Shown one piece after another: positions 7,955 through 16,703 of a stretch of DNA of 64,000 nt. The notes under the pieces were generated by a model. The model saw nothing but the letters and a program-made list of their open reading frames with translations, was not told the origin of the DNA and did not search any database. Position 1 is the first letter of the stretch. Each line of letters starts with the position of its first letter. The stretch is taken from contig JAMWCF010000001.1 in assembly GCA_023818695.1 (NCBI GenBank), forward strand, positions 186,001 through 250,000, read 5' to 3'. The DNA is from Candidatus Omnitrophota bacterium (GTDB lineage: Bacteria; Omnitrophota; Koll11; 1-14-0-20-64-10). The position numbers and the translations under genes were made by a program.

Positions 7955-9391
7955 GTGCTCGCGGCCCTTGAGACACTGCCGCCTCCGAAAAAGGCCGCTG
8001 TTCCCCTCTTTCCTGGATGGGCTGCCGCCTTAGGTCCCGGTATTGTCTGGTTGGCCCTTGCCCAGGGCAGCGGGGAGCTGATCTGGTGGCCCTCTATGGT
8101 CGCCAAATATGGTCTGGCTTTTCTTTTCCTTCTGATCCCGGCTTGTCTGCTCCAGCTTCCCATTAACTATCATATCGGCTACTACACGCTGGCGACAGGC
8201 GAGTCGATCTTCCAGGGGTTTATCCGCTTCAACCGCTGGTTCGCGCTGTTCCTATGGCTGTTGATGACGGTGGCCTTCTTCTGGTTCGGGGCCTTCGCGT
8301 CGGCCGGAGGAACGGCGTTGGCGGCCCTCACCAATTTTCCGCAGGGCTGGACGGTTAAGGCGCAGACCTTCTTCTGGGCCTACGCGTCCATGGCCTTCTT
8401 CCTGGGGGCTTTGCTCTTGAGCCGAGTTGTTTATCGAGGCATCGAAAAGATCATGCTGCTGGTGTCCGTCGTGACCGTCCTGGGACTTCTGGGATCTTGC
8501 ACACACCCATCGGTCCTTCGGGTGATGCCGGACTTCATGGCCGGTCTGGTCCGGCCCGTTTGGCCTGCGGGAAGGGTCTGGGATCCGTCCGATGCCACCT
8601 TGCTGCTGACGGCCATTACATTCGCCGGCTTGGGAGGATTCTGGACTCTCTTCTATTCCTACTGGCTGCGGGAAAAAGGGGCCGGCATGGCGGCTATGAT
8701 GGGACACATCACCAGCCCGATTACAGGCCGGCCGGAGAAGATCGCGTTAAGCGGCGCTGTCGCGCAGGAGGGGCCGTTTCTGGTTGAGCGCTGGAGACCC
8801 TGGAGGAGGTTTCTCATCGTCGACAGCGGCGTCGGAATTCTCGGGAACATTCTCACCACACTGATGACCTGCCTGCTAGCCTTCGCGGTCCTGCATCCGG
8901 AGGGTCTTGTGCCGAAAGATTACGAGCTGGCGGTCGTCCAGAGCAGGTTCTTTGAAATCCAGTGGGGTGCGGCCGGCCGGGCCCTGTTTCTGGTCGTGGC
9001 AGCGGCGTTCATGTCGGACACGTGGTTGGCCACGGTGGACGCGGTCAGCCGGATCAACACCGACGTGCTGGTCAGCCTGTTTCCGGCGGCGCGCCGGATC
9101 TCCATCCGGAGTTGGTATTACCTATGGGTGGCCTGGCTGACGGCGGTGACGTCGGTGACCATGCTGTTTCAGACGCCGGGGATTCTGATTCTGCTTTCGG
9201 CGGTGATTGGGTTTGCGGGGACAGTGCTGTTTACCGGCGCCTTGTTCGGGATCAGCTTCCGGCTTCTTCCTGCGATGCTTCCGGTGGCTTTGCGCCCGGG
9301 CCGTATTGCCTGGACGGGACTGGCGGTTTCCTACGCGGCTTATCTGGTACTGGCCGCCGCCTACCTCTGGACCCTCTTCAGCCGGCCCTAA
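7955..9391 (+). CDS. Nramp-like multi-pass membrane protein
   Basis: A 478-residue protein with a GTG start 2 bp after the upstream stop and about 11 hydrophobic helices. Helix 1 reads GPGIVWLALAQGSGE, the family position of the Nramp DPGN metal motif, but the Asp and Asn metal ligands are absent. This matches the Nramp-related subgroup whose substrate is not known; classical Mn/Fe transport is doubtful. It may be a transporter of another ion or small molecule. Its stop codon overlaps that of the convergent sigma-like gene by 4 bp. Confidence 0.75.
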   Translation: MLAALETLPPPKKAAVPLFPGWAAALGPGIVWLALAQGSGELIWWPSMVAKYGLAFLFLLIPACLLQLPINYHIGYYTLATGESIFQGFIRFNRWFALFLWLLMTVAFFWFGAFASAGGTALAALTNFPQGWTVKAQTFFWAYASMAFFLGALLLSRVVYRGIEKIMLLVSVVTVLGLLGSCTHPSVLRVMPDFMAGLVRPVWPAGRVWDPSDATLLLTAITFAGLGGFWTLFYSYWLREKGAGMAAMMGHITSPITGRPEKIALSGAVAQEGPFLVERWRPWRRFLIVDSGVGILGNILTTLMTCLLAFAVLHPEGLVPKDYELAVVQSRFFEIQWGAAGRALFLVVAAAFMSDTWLATVDAVSRINTDVLVSLFPAARRISIRSWYYLWVAWLTAVTSVTMLFQTPGILILLSAVIGFAGTVLFTGALFGISFRLLPAMLPVALRPGRIAWTGLAVSYAAYLVLAAAYLWTLFSRP

Positions 9392-10170
9392 TACCGTTCG
9401 ATCTGCGTCAGCAGGATATAGCTCAAATAATCCTTGCCGGCGATGGCCCGCAGCGCCCCCAGCTGTCTCCTGCGGAAGGTCAGCCGGCTGATACGGATCT
9501 CCTCCAGCGCGGCTTCCACCTTGTAAAACCGAAGGTAGTACAAATCAATCACCTGACGCTGCTTGGGCGGCAGCATTTGGACGACGCGGGTGACCCGGTG
9601 ATGGTGGAACTCGTTCAGGAACCGGTAGGGGATGCAACGGAGGTAAGAATAGGGAGTCAGGAGCCGTTGCCTGCCGTCGGGCGGCTCCTCCATCGACTGG
9701 TAAGACCGCAGGATGGTCGGCCACAGCTGCTGCCTGATGTAATTCCCGAACAGCCGGACTTCGACATGAGCGGGAAACTCCAGCAGACACGATTTAAAGC
9801 ACTTGTGAACAAGCGAATGGAATTCTTTTTCACCAAAAACCTTGTAGTCTCCCCTGCAGTACCGCTTCTCATCCGGAGATCGGGGGATAAAGCGGCATCC
9901 CTGCATGGAGAGCAGGTATTCCCAGCAGGAGAGCCCCCATTGGATCATCGGCTGAAAGAGATGGACCAGCTCCCCGTAGGCCGTCCCGAAGCCGGGTTCA
10001 TCTGCTTGCCGGCGGCAGAGCAGGGCCCGGCGGGCCAGAGCAGCGATCCTCTTTCTCTGTTTCGGCAGGGGCGGGAGGGAAGGACGGCGGAAGACGCGCG
10101 GCATGGCGATATCCAGTGCGGGCGTTTCCTCCTGAACAGCAGCCGATATTTCGTCCGTTAATCGGATCAT
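9388..10170 (-). CDS. Sigma-70-like (degenerate) transcription factor
   Basis: A 260-residue protein with ATG at 10170. The C-terminus has a region-4-like helix-turn-helix: MLPPKQRQVIDLYY followed by a second helix ending TFRRRQLGALRAI. Upstream, residues around EKEFHSLVHKCFKSCL and LFGNYIRQQLWPTI resemble the core-binding region 2 helices of sigma factors. Spacing between the two parts is longer than in typical ECF factors, and the promoter-melting segment is not obvious. The frame stays open upstream of 10170, but that part is antisense to the divergent SirB1-like gene and has no coding character. No anti-sigma gene is adjacent. It could be an ECF-type sigma factor or a sigma-derived regulator. 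Confidence 0.6.
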   Translation of the reverse strand: MIRLTDEISAAVQEETPALDIAMPRVFRRPSLPPLPKQRKRIAALARRALLCRRQADEPGFGTAYGELVHLFQPMIQWGLSCWEYLLSMQGCRFIPRSPDEKRYCRGDYKVFGEKEFHSLVHKCFKSCLLEFPAHVEVRLFGNYIRQQLWPTILRSYQSMEEPPDGRQRLLTPYSYLRCIPYRFLNEFHHHRVTRVVQMLPPKQRQVIDLYYLRFYKVEAALEEIRISRLTFRRRQLGALRAIAGKDYLSYILLTQIERY

Positions 10171-10269
10171 GAGATTCAGGTGGCCTCTTCGGGAGACTAT
10201 ATCATATCCGGCGGGAGCGTTGACATGGGAAAACCGCTCCTGTAAGCTAAATGGACACGATTCCTTCAC

Positions 10270-11196
10270 ATGGCAGATGATCCGGCATTTCAAACCAATT
10301 TCCCGGCCCTGTTGAAACTCCTGGCAGACGACGACCCGAACATCGTCGCTTCCGCCAGGGCGAAGCTCCTGGAATACGGGGAGCAGGCGATCGCTCCGCT
10401 GGAAGCGGCCCTCAAAAAAGAGAAGGATCCGGCCCTCCAGAAGAAGATCGAGCAGACGATCAGGGAGATCCGCCTGGAGACCGTCACCCAGGAATGGCAA
10501 GGGTTTTCCTCCCTGCCTGACGATAAGCTGGATCTGGAAAAGGGGGTTTTCCTGCTGGCCAAGGTTTCCTATCCCGGCATGGACGCCAAGGGATACGGCC
10601 GCCGGCTCGATGAGATCGCCCATCAGGTCCGTTCGCGGATCCGGCCCTCGTCCCGTCTGAAGACCCAGCTGGGAATCCTCAATGACTACCTCTTCAAGCA
10701 GCAGAAGTTCAAGGGGAACTGGGACGATTACTTCGATCCGGAGAACAGCTTCCTGAACAGGGTCATGGACCGCAAGCTCGGCATCCCGATCTCCCTTTCC
10801 GTGCTGTACCTGCTGATCGCCAACCGTTTGAAGCTTCCCCTGAAAGGGGTCGGGATCCCCGGCCACTTCATGCTCAAATACGAGGGGGAGGGGGGCGAAG
10901 TCTACCTGGATGCCTTCAACGAAGGACGGTTCCTGACCCGCTCGGAATGCATCCAGTTCATTGTGGAAGCGGGGTATCCTTACCAGCCGGAATTCATGAA
11001 AGGGGTGGGGGACAGGGAAATTCTGGCGAGGATGCTACGGAACCTGATCTTGATTTACATCGACCGTCAGGACGAACTTATGGAGAGGGTCTTCACCCGT
11101 TTCCTGAACCATCTGACCCCCGTCGATGACTCCGACTCGATGGGAGGGGCAACGGGTCTGGTTTCAGAAGAGACCCCGGAAGATCCTTTTGAATAA
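10270..11196 (+). CDS. SirB1/transglutaminase-like family protein with HEAT-like N-terminus
   Basis: A 308-residue protein. Residues 1-75 form a HEAT/armadillo-like helical pair (LLADDDPNIVASARAKL and a following IAPLEAAL helix). Residues 80-290 match the SirB1 / transglutaminase-like family (GILNDYLFKQQKFKGN, NSFLNRVMDRKLGIPISLS, GVGIPGHFMLKYEG). Family members are often encoded near peptide release factor or tetratricopeptide genes, but no biochemical activity is firmly known. The catalytic Cys of true transglutaminases is not evident. It diverges from the sigma-like gene across a 99 bp intergenic region that must hold promoters for both. Confidence 0.75.
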   Translation: MADDPAFQTNFPALLKLLADDDPNIVASARAKLLEYGEQAIAPLEAALKKEKDPALQKKIEQTIREIRLETVTQEWQGFSSLPDDKLDLEKGVFLLAKVSYPGMDAKGYGRRLDEIAHQVRSRIRPSSRLKTQLGILNDYLFKQQKFKGNWDDYFDPENSFLNRVMDRKLGIPISLSVLYLLIANRLKLPLKGVGIPGHFMLKYEGEGGEVYLDAFNEGRFLTRSECIQFIVEAGYPYQPEFMKGVGDREILARMLRNLILIYIDRQDELMERVFTRFLNHLTPVDDSDSMGGATGLVSEETPEDPFE

Positions 11197-11212
11197 TCTC
11201 GAGAGGTCTCCC

Positions 11213-12061
11213 GTGAAGATCCGAATCGGCCACAGTCCGGATCCAGACGATGCGTTTCTTTTCTACGGTCTGACGCATGGCAAGGTCGCCGTGCCGGGCG
11301 TCAGCATTTCCCACCTTCTGGAAGGGATCGAGGAACTCAATCAGAGGGCCCTGAAAGGGGAGCTTGAAATGAGCGCCATCTCTCTGCATGCTTATCCCTA
11401 TGTAGCGGACAAGTACCTGCTGATGACCACAGGCGCCAGCATGGGGGAGGGATACGGCCCCGTAGTGATCAGTCGCGAACAGCTTTCGCCGGAGGATCTG
11501 AAGAAGGTCAGGGTCGCGGTTCCGGGGCGGCTGACCACCGCAGCCCTTCTGCTGCAACTGGCCGCCGGCCGGATTGGTTTTGAGATCATGCCATTCGACA
11601 GGATTCTGGCCGCCGTCGAAGAGGGGGCCGTGGAGGCTGGCGTGCTGATCCACGAAGGGCAGATCACCTATTCGAGCCGCGGTCTGAAAAAGGTGCTGGA
11701 TCTGGGGGAATGGTGGCATGCCAGGACGGGCGGGTTGCCGGTTCCCCTGGGGGTCAACGTCCTGCGCAGGGATTTGGGAGAGAGTCTTTTGAGGGAGCTG
11801 GCCGCTGCTTTCAAAGCCAGCTTGGATTACGCCTTCGCTCACCGCGCGCAGGCCCTTGAGTATGCTGGACAGTGGGCGAGGGGATTGGATCCTCCGAACA
11901 CCGATAAGTTCGTCGGCATGTACGTCAACCGATGGAGCGTCGATTGCAGGCCGGACGGAGCGCGCGCCATGCAGAAACTGCTGGATTGGTCGGCCGAAGC
12001 GGGGTTGACCCCCGGGCCGGTCCGTCTGGAGTATGTGGAGGTGGAACATGCTGCGAGGTGA
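11213..12061 (+). CDS. mqnD: MqnD-family 1,4-dihydroxy-6-naphthoate synthase (futalosine menaquinone pathway)
   Basis: A 282-residue periplasmic-binding-protein-like fold. I chose GTG 11213 because GAGAGG at 11201-11206 gives ideal spacing and the protein then begins at the conserved KIRIGHSPDPDD. Other family features are AFLFYGL, MSAISLHAYPYV, GEGYGPVV and the LIHEGQITY segment carrying the conserved His. MqnD opens cyclic dehypoxanthine futalosine to 1,4-dihydroxy-6-naphthoate in menaquinone synthesis. MqnA and MqnD are related folds; the SPDPDD start and the HEGQ motif favour MqnD. No other mqn gene is in the window. Confidence 0.78.
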   Translation: MKIRIGHSPDPDDAFLFYGLTHGKVAVPGVSISHLLEGIEELNQRALKGELEMSAISLHAYPYVADKYLLMTTGASMGEGYGPVVISREQLSPEDLKKVRVAVPGRLTTAALLLQLAAGRIGFEIMPFDRILAAVEEGAVEAGVLIHEGQITYSSRGLKKVLDLGEWWHARTGGLPVPLGVNVLRRDLGESLLRELAAAFKASLDYAFAHRAQALEYAGQWARGLDPPNTDKFVGMYVNRWSVDCRPDGARAMQKLLDWSAEAGLTPGPVRLEYVEVEHAAR

Positions 12062-12476
12062 AGGACCCCGCCTTTTCACGGTGGAGGAGGCTAACCGGCT
12101 TCTTCCGGATATCACAGAACAGCTCCATCATCTGCGGATGATCCAGGACCGGCTTTGGAAGGCGGAGAAGGACAAGGCGGTCGAGGAGCTGTCCTGGCTG
12201 CGCGAAGACGGCACTGTCAGCCCATCGGCCCAAAGAAACATCGAGCTGCTGGAACAGCGTTTGGAGCGGGCCGGCAAGGAATTTGAAGTGGCGCTGGAAC
12301 AGTTCGCCGAGTCGGGGGCGCAATTGAAAGATTTGCAGTCGGGGCTGGTCGATTTCTTCACGGCCCGAGATGATTCCCTGGTTTTTTTGTGCTGGAAGGA
12401 GGGGGAGGACCGGATCCGGTTTTGGCACGAGATCGAGACCGGATTTGCTGGGTGCAGAGCTCTGAAGGAGTTTTAA
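12048..12476 (+). CDS. DUF2203 family protein
   Basis: A 142-residue protein with ATG 12048 preceded by GGAGGTGG at 12037-12044. It overlaps the mqnD end by 14 bp. It starts with the hallmark LFTVEEANRLLP, then has a long alpha-helical coiled-coil region and ends with the acidic/aromatic module FLCWKEGEDRIRFWHEI. This is the DUF2203 family of small helical proteins with unknown role. Translational coupling to mqnD is likely. Confidence 0.8.
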   Translation: MLRGEGPRLFTVEEANRLLPDITEQLHHLRMIQDRLWKAEKDKAVEELSWLREDGTVSPSAQRNIELLEQRLERAGKEFEVALEQFAESGAQLKDLQSGLVDFFTARDDSLVFLCWKEGEDRIRFWHEIETGFAGCRALKEF

Positions 12477-12482
12477 GGGCCG

Positions 12483-13217
12483 ATGAAGCTCCGGGGAAAG
12501 GTGGCGGTTGTCACTGGCGGCGCCAAAAGGATCGGCCGCCGCATTGCGCTGGCGCTGGCGTCGGAGGGATGCCATGTGGCGATCACCTACCGTTCTTCCG
12601 AGAAAGAAGCGCTGCAAACGGTTTCCATGATTCGGGGCCGGAAAGTCAAGGGGATGGCGGTCCGGGTCGACCAGCGCGATAAAGAGGAGGTCGAGGAAGC
12701 CGTCGGCTCGATCCTCCGCTCCTTCAAGAGGGTCGACATCCTCGTCAACAACGCCTCCTCTTTCTACCCGACACCGTTCGGCCGGGTCTCCGGTCGGTCA
12801 TGGGATGATCTCCTCCAGGCGAATCTGGAAGGGCCGTGGTGGTTTTCCCAGGCGCTGGGCCCGCTGATGAAACGCCGGGGGGCGGGGAAGATCGTCAACA
12901 TCATCGACGTCTCGGTCTTCTCCCCCTGGAAGGAGTATCTGCCCTATTCCGTCGCGAAAGGAGGGCTGTTGACGCTGACGAGGGGGTTGGCGAAGGTCCT
13001 GGCACCTGAAGTCCAAGTCAACGCCATCGCTCCCGGCCCGATCCTGTTGCCTCCGTCGGTCTCCCGGAAGGAAAAGGAGGCGGCCATCCGCAGAACCCTC
13101 CTGAAGAGATGCGGGACGCCTGACGACATCGCCCAGGCGGTCCTCTTCTTCGTCCAGGGGTCCGATTTCGTTACCGGCGTGCTCCTGCCGGTGGACGGAG
13201 GGCGCCTTCTTGCCTAA
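12483..13217 (+). CDS. Pteridine-reductase-like short-chain dehydrogenase
   Basis: A 244-residue SDR. The cofactor motif is TGGAKRIGR (11-19), whose Arg favours NADPH. The NNASSFYPTP segment (89-98) is characteristic of pteridine reductases (PTR1, FolM). The catalytic Ser of ordinary SDRs is replaced by Asp142, 13 residues before Tyr155 and with Lys159, exactly the Asp-Tyr-Lys arrangement of PTR1. It likely reduces dihydropterins or dihydrofolate and may serve as an alternative dihydrofolate reductase; no folA is seen in this window. It is followed by an overlapping Nudix gene. Confidence 0.78.
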   Translation: MKLRGKVAVVTGGAKRIGRRIALALASEGCHVAITYRSSEKEALQTVSMIRGRKVKGMAVRVDQRDKEEVEEAVGSILRSFKRVDILVNNASSFYPTPFGRVSGRSWDDLLQANLEGPWWFSQALGPLMKRRGAGKIVNIIDVSVFSPWKEYLPYSVAKGGLLTLTRGLAKVLAPEVQVNAIAPGPILLPPSVSRKEKEAAIRRTLLKRCGTPDDIAQAVLFFVQGSDFVTGVLLPVDGGRLLA

Positions 13218-13635
13218 AACCGGGGCTGCACCCAGGCGTCTTGTCGTGGCCGTCGCCGTCATCCAGAGGGGTCGGAAGGTGCTGATCACCCAGCGGATGT
13301 TGTCCGATTCCTTTGGGGGAATGTGGGAATTCCCGGGCGGCAAGAAGCAGGCGGGGGAGAGCTTGGAGCGCTGTCTGGTCCGGGAAATCAAAGAGGAACT
13401 GGGGCTTGCCATCCGGGTCGCTGGAAGGATCAATGTGGTGGAGCACCGGTACCCCACCTGCCTCATCCGGATGACCTGTTTCGACTGCCGCGTCCTGGCC
13501 GGCGAGCCCAAACCACTGGAATGCGCCGACCTGCGGTGGGTCCTGCCGGGGGAGCTTTCGAAATACCGGTTCCCGCCGGCCAGCGGACCGATCATCCGCC
13601 ATTTGCTTCAAAAAGAGGCCTCCTGCAGTGAATGA
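13210..13635 (+). CDS. Nudix (MutT-like) hydrolase
   Basis: A 141-residue protein with a TTG start overlapping the SDR end by 8 bp. The Nudix box is complete: Gx5Ex7REUxEExGU, spanning GGKKQAGE and REIKEELGL. The preceding WEFPGGK and the C-terminal CADLRWV (LxWV) element place it close to MutT/8-oxo-dGTP or CTP pyrophosphatases that cleanse oxidised nucleotides. Alternative substrates such as dihydroneopterin triphosphate are possible given the pterin-type neighbour. Cytoplasmic. Confidence 0.82.
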   Translation: MPKTGAAPRRLVVAVAVIQRGRKVLITQRMLSDSFGGMWEFPGGKKQAGESLERCLVREIKEELGLAIRVAGRINVVEHRYPTCLIRMTCFDCRVLAGEPKPLECADLRWVLPGELSKYRFPPASGPIIRHLLQKEASCSE

Positions 13636-14440
13636 TGCCTATCGCAAGACCGCTGTGGAGGCTGCTCTGGCGGGAGGGAATGTCCTGGCGGCGAACGTCG
13701 GCCGGCTGAAGCGGTCGGATGTCCGCCGCAAGGGAGGGGTCGATTGGGTGACCAGGATCGACCATCTTTCGGAAGAGAGGATCCTGCGGGTGATCCGGCG
13801 GCGGTTTCCGGGCGACGCCATCGTGGCGGAGGAGTCGGCTCCTGCCGCTTCGGTCTGCGATCGCCAGTGGTTTGTAGACCCACTGGACGGCACGGTCAAC
13901 TTCATCCATGGGTTTCCGATGTTTTGCGTTTCCATCGGGTTCGCCCACAAAGGGGTGCTGCAGGTGGGAGCCATTTACGACCCCCTGCGGAAGGAACTCT
14001 TCACCGCTTCCCGAGGCCAGGGGGCCTACCTGAATAAAAAGCGGATCAGCGTAATCGCTGGCGGTGCCGGCCTTCAGGGGGTCCTGGTGACCACCGGGTT
14101 TCCGTTCAGGGCGAGCCGGCAGATTGACCTTTACCTGGAATCGTTCCGGCGGGTTTTCATGAAAACAGGGACGATTCGGAGGGCCGGTTCGGCCGCTTTG
14201 GACCTGGCCTACACGGCCTGCGGCAGGGCCGGCGGGTTTTGGGAGATGGCCCTATCCCCTTGGGACATGGCGGCGGGTGCTCTGTTGATCCAGGAGGCCG
14301 GAGGAAGGGTGAGCAACTTTTTCGGCGGGCCGTCCTATTTGTCGGATGGGCACATCGCCGCCGGCTCCCGGGTGGTCCACAAGGAGCTGGTCCGGATCCT
14401 GACGCCGGTTTTTCGGGGAAAGCTGGCGGGCGGCCGATGA
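13628..14440 (+). CDS. Inositol monophosphatase family protein (SuhB-like)
   Basis: A 270-residue protein with a GTG start overlapping the Nudix stop. It shows the FIG-superfamily lithium-sensitive phosphatase signature: the metal Glu in AEES, WFVDPLDGTVNFIHGFP (DPLDGT Asp pair) and a C-terminal SPWDMAAG. It hydrolyses inositol-1-phosphate or a similar sugar phosphate with Mg2+. SuhB in enteric bacteria also acts in rRNA antitermination, which is not testable here. Translationally coupled to the downstream TPR gene by ATGA. Confidence 0.88.
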   Translation: MNDAYRKTAVEAALAGGNVLAANVGRLKRSDVRRKGGVDWVTRIDHLSEERILRVIRRRFPGDAIVAEESAPAASVCDRQWFVDPLDGTVNFIHGFPMFCVSIGFAHKGVLQVGAIYDPLRKELFTASRGQGAYLNKKRISVIAGGAGLQGVLVTTGFPFRASRQIDLYLESFRRVFMKTGTIRRAGSAALDLAYTACGRAGGFWEMALSPWDMAAGALLIQEAGGRVSNFFGGPSYLSDGHIAAGSRVVHKELVRILTPVFRGKLAGGR

Positions 14441-14922
14441 CCCTCTCCGACTTCCAAAAGCAGGCCGATTTCTTCTTTGAGAAGGCTTTTGAACACCAGA
14501 AGCGGGGGGAGTTCAAGGAGGCAGTCGGCTGCTACAAGAAATCCCTGGAATTGCACCCGACCGCCAGGGCGCACACCTTTCTCGGATGGGCCTATTCCCT
14601 GACCGGCAGGTTTGAGGAGGCAATGGAGGAGTGCAAGAAGGCGATTCGGATCGACCCGGAGTTCGGAAATCCGTACAATGATATCGGCGCTTATCTGATC
14701 GAGCTGGGCCGGCTGGAGGAGGCGGTTCCCTGGCTGGAAAGGGCCATCCGGGCCAGGCGATATGCAGAAAGAATGTTTCCTTTCTACAATCTGGGTCGGA
14801 TCTGGGAGATCAAGGGGAGGCTCCCAGATGCCATCCGGTGCTACGAGGAGGCCCTTCGGCAGAACCCGACGTACCTGTCGGCCAAGACAGCTTTGAGCCG
14901 GGTCCGGGCGCTGTTCAATTAG
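14437..14922 (+). CDS. Tetratricopeptide repeat protein
   Basis: A 161-residue protein; ATG 14437 overlaps the preceding stop (ATGA). Three to four TPR units are visible (QKRGEFKEAVGCYKKSLEL, the LTGRFEEAMEECKKAI unit, the LGRLEEAVPWLERAI unit, and KGRLPDAIRCYEEAL). There is no signal peptide, so it is probably cytoplasmic and protein-binding. This is a common compact TPR scaffold with no specific assignment. Confidence 0.82.
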   Translation: MTLSDFQKQADFFFEKAFEHQKRGEFKEAVGCYKKSLELHPTARAHTFLGWAYSLTGRFEEAMEECKKAIRIDPEFGNPYNDIGAYLIELGRLEEAVPWLERAIRARRYAERMFPFYNLGRIWEIKGRLPDAIRCYEEALRQNPTYLSAKTALSRVRALFN

Positions 14923-14972
14923 GTTCTCATGGGGCGTATATGTATATAGTGATAGGGATGAGGTGACACCAG

Positions 14973-15911
14973 ATGCCTGATGTGGAGAATGTCGTGATAC
15001 TGGGTTCCGGCTGTGCCGGTTTGACGGCGGCGATTTACGCCTCCCGCGCCGATTTGAATCCTCTTCTGCTGGAAGGGACTTCGCCCGGCGGACAGCTGGC
15101 GATGACGACCGACGTGGAGAATTATCCGGGGTTCCCCTCTGGGATCCAGGGGCCGGACCTGATGGAGCAGATGAAAAAACAGGCCGCCCGCTTCGGCACC
15201 CGGTTCCTCCAGGGGGATGCCGACCGGGTGGACGTCAAGCGCCGCCCGTTTCTAGTGGAGGTGTCGGGCCGGCAGATACAGACCCGGACTCTCATCGTCG
15301 CCACGGGCGCCTCCGCCCGGTTCCTGGGACTGGAATCGGAGAAGAGACTGGTCGGGCACGGGGTCTCCGCTTGCGCCACCTGCGACGCCTTCTTTTTCAA
15401 GGGCAAGGAGGTGGTGGTGGTCGGAGGGGGGGACACCGCTATGGAGGAATCGACCTTTTTGACGAAGTTCGCCAGCAAGGTGACCGTCGTCCACCGGAGG
15501 GACACTCTGCGTGCTTCCAAGATCATGCAGGAGAGAGCCAAGGCGAACCCCAAGATCAACTGGATTTGGGACACCGCCGTTGCAGATATCTATGATCCGG
15601 CCCAGAAGAAGGTGACCGGCGTCCGCCTGAAGAACCTGAAGACCGGCGCGGAGTCCGATTTTCCATGCGATGGGGTTTTCATCGCCATCGGCCACCAGCC
15701 GAATACCTCGTTCCTGAAGGGGCAGGTGGAGCTGGATGAGAAAGGGTATCTCGTGCTGAAGAAGAACACGCAGACCTCTGTTCCGGGCGTCTTCGGCTGC
15801 GGAGATATCCACGACGTGCGGTACAAGCAGGCGGTGACGGCCGCCGGTTGGGGGTGCATGGCCGCGATCGACTGCGAAAGGTACCTTCAGGAGCAGGGGA
15901 ATCATTCATGA
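14973..15911 (+). CDS. trxB: Thioredoxin reductase
   Basis: A 312-residue FAD/NADPH enzyme. The FAD motif is GSGCAGLTAA, the redox motif is CATC (134-137), and the NADPH motif is VVGGGDTAMEE followed by HRRDTLRA; the C-terminal FAD contact GVFGCGDIHD is also present. It reduces thioredoxin and, through it, peroxiredoxins and other thiol proteins, several of which are encoded elsewhere in the window. The start is preceded by a GATGAGGTGA ribosome site. Length is standard for bacterial low-Mr TrxB. Confidence 0.93.
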   Translation: MPDVENVVILGSGCAGLTAAIYASRADLNPLLLEGTSPGGQLAMTTDVENYPGFPSGIQGPDLMEQMKKQAARFGTRFLQGDADRVDVKRRPFLVEVSGRQIQTRTLIVATGASARFLGLESEKRLVGHGVSACATCDAFFFKGKEVVVVGGGDTAMEESTFLTKFASKVTVVHRRDTLRASKIMQERAKANPKINWIWDTAVADIYDPAQKKVTGVRLKNLKTGAESDFPCDGVFIAIGHQPNTSFLKGQVELDEKGYLVLKKNTQTSVPGVFGCGDIHDVRYKQAVTAAGWGCMAAIDCERYLQEQGNHS

Positions 15912-16672
15912 GCGTCCTTCGGCTTTTTGAGCTCACGGGCAAGAAAGCGCTGGTGACCGGGGCCTCCCGCGGTCTGGGCAAGGCGATGGCGATTGCCCTG
16001 GCGCAGGCCGGCTGCGACCTCGCCCTCAACGCCAGGAATGAAGGGTCCCTGGGGGAAACCGCCCAGGCGATTCGGAAAGAGGGCCGGCAGGTCTGCCTCG
16101 TCGCGGGCGACGTCTCGAATGAGGCGGATGTGAAGAGGATCTGCGAAGGGGCGAATCAGCAGATGGGGCGGATCGATGTCCTGGTCAACAACGCCGGCGT
16201 GTGGGAGGGAAGCTACGTCATCCGGATGCAGAAGGCCGACTGGGACAGGGTGATCACCACCAACCTCACCGGCTCTTTTCTCATGGCGAAAGCGGCCGCC
16301 AAGATCATGCTCAAGCAGCGGTCCGGCAAGATCATCCAGGTCTCCTCCATCCTTGGGCTGGCGGGGGGGCCTCAATCGGTCGCCTACAGCGCCGCCAAGG
16401 CCGGCGTGGTCCAGCTGACACGGGTCATGGCGATCGAGCTCGGTCCTGCTGGGATTCAGGTCAACGCCATCGCCCCCGGCTATTTCAAGACCGATATGAC
16501 GAAACAGTATGAATCGGACCCCGCCTTAAAGGCCTACATCGACAAGATCCCGGCCAAGCGGGTCGGCGAACCGGAGGATCTGGCCGGGCTGATCGTTTTT
16601 CTGGCTTCCAGAGCTTCGGACCACATCACGGGGCAGGTGATCGTCATCGATGGAGGGGAGATCCTTGTGTAA
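15908..16672 (+). CDS. FabG/gluconate-5-dehydrogenase-like SDR oxidoreductase
   Basis: A 254-residue classical SDR with ATG 15908 overlapping the trxB stop (ATGA). It has TGASRGLG (17-24), NNAG (94-97), catalytic Ser147, Tyr160 and Lys164, and the C-terminal ITGQVIVIDGG. The N-terminal LFELTGKKALVTG is close to gluconate 5-dehydrogenase and glucose-dehydrogenase-like SDRs, but the FabG fold is shared and the substrate cannot be fixed. NADPH-dependent reduction of a keto group is expected. Confidence 0.85.
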   Translation: MSVLRLFELTGKKALVTGASRGLGKAMAIALAQAGCDLALNARNEGSLGETAQAIRKEGRQVCLVAGDVSNEADVKRICEGANQQMGRIDVLVNNAGVWEGSYVIRMQKADWDRVITTNLTGSFLMAKAAAKIMLKQRSGKIIQVSSILGLAGGPQSVAYSAAKAGVVQLTRVMAIELGPAGIQVNAIAPGYFKTDMTKQYESDPALKAYIDKIPAKRVGEPEDLAGLIVFLASRASDHITGQVIVIDGGEILV

Positions 16673-16703
16673 TGGATAACGCGGCTTGAGAGGAGGTGCG
16701 ACG

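Noticed and set aside
8962..10161. 399-residue plus-strand frame spanning the end of the Nramp-like gene and the sigma-like gene
   Set aside because: It is an alternate frame of one real gene and antisense to another, with no recognisable domain.
10171..10866. Upstream extension of the sigma-like minus-strand frame
   Set aside because: It is antisense to the SirB1-like gene and lacks coding character; the conserved protein begins at the ATG at 10170.
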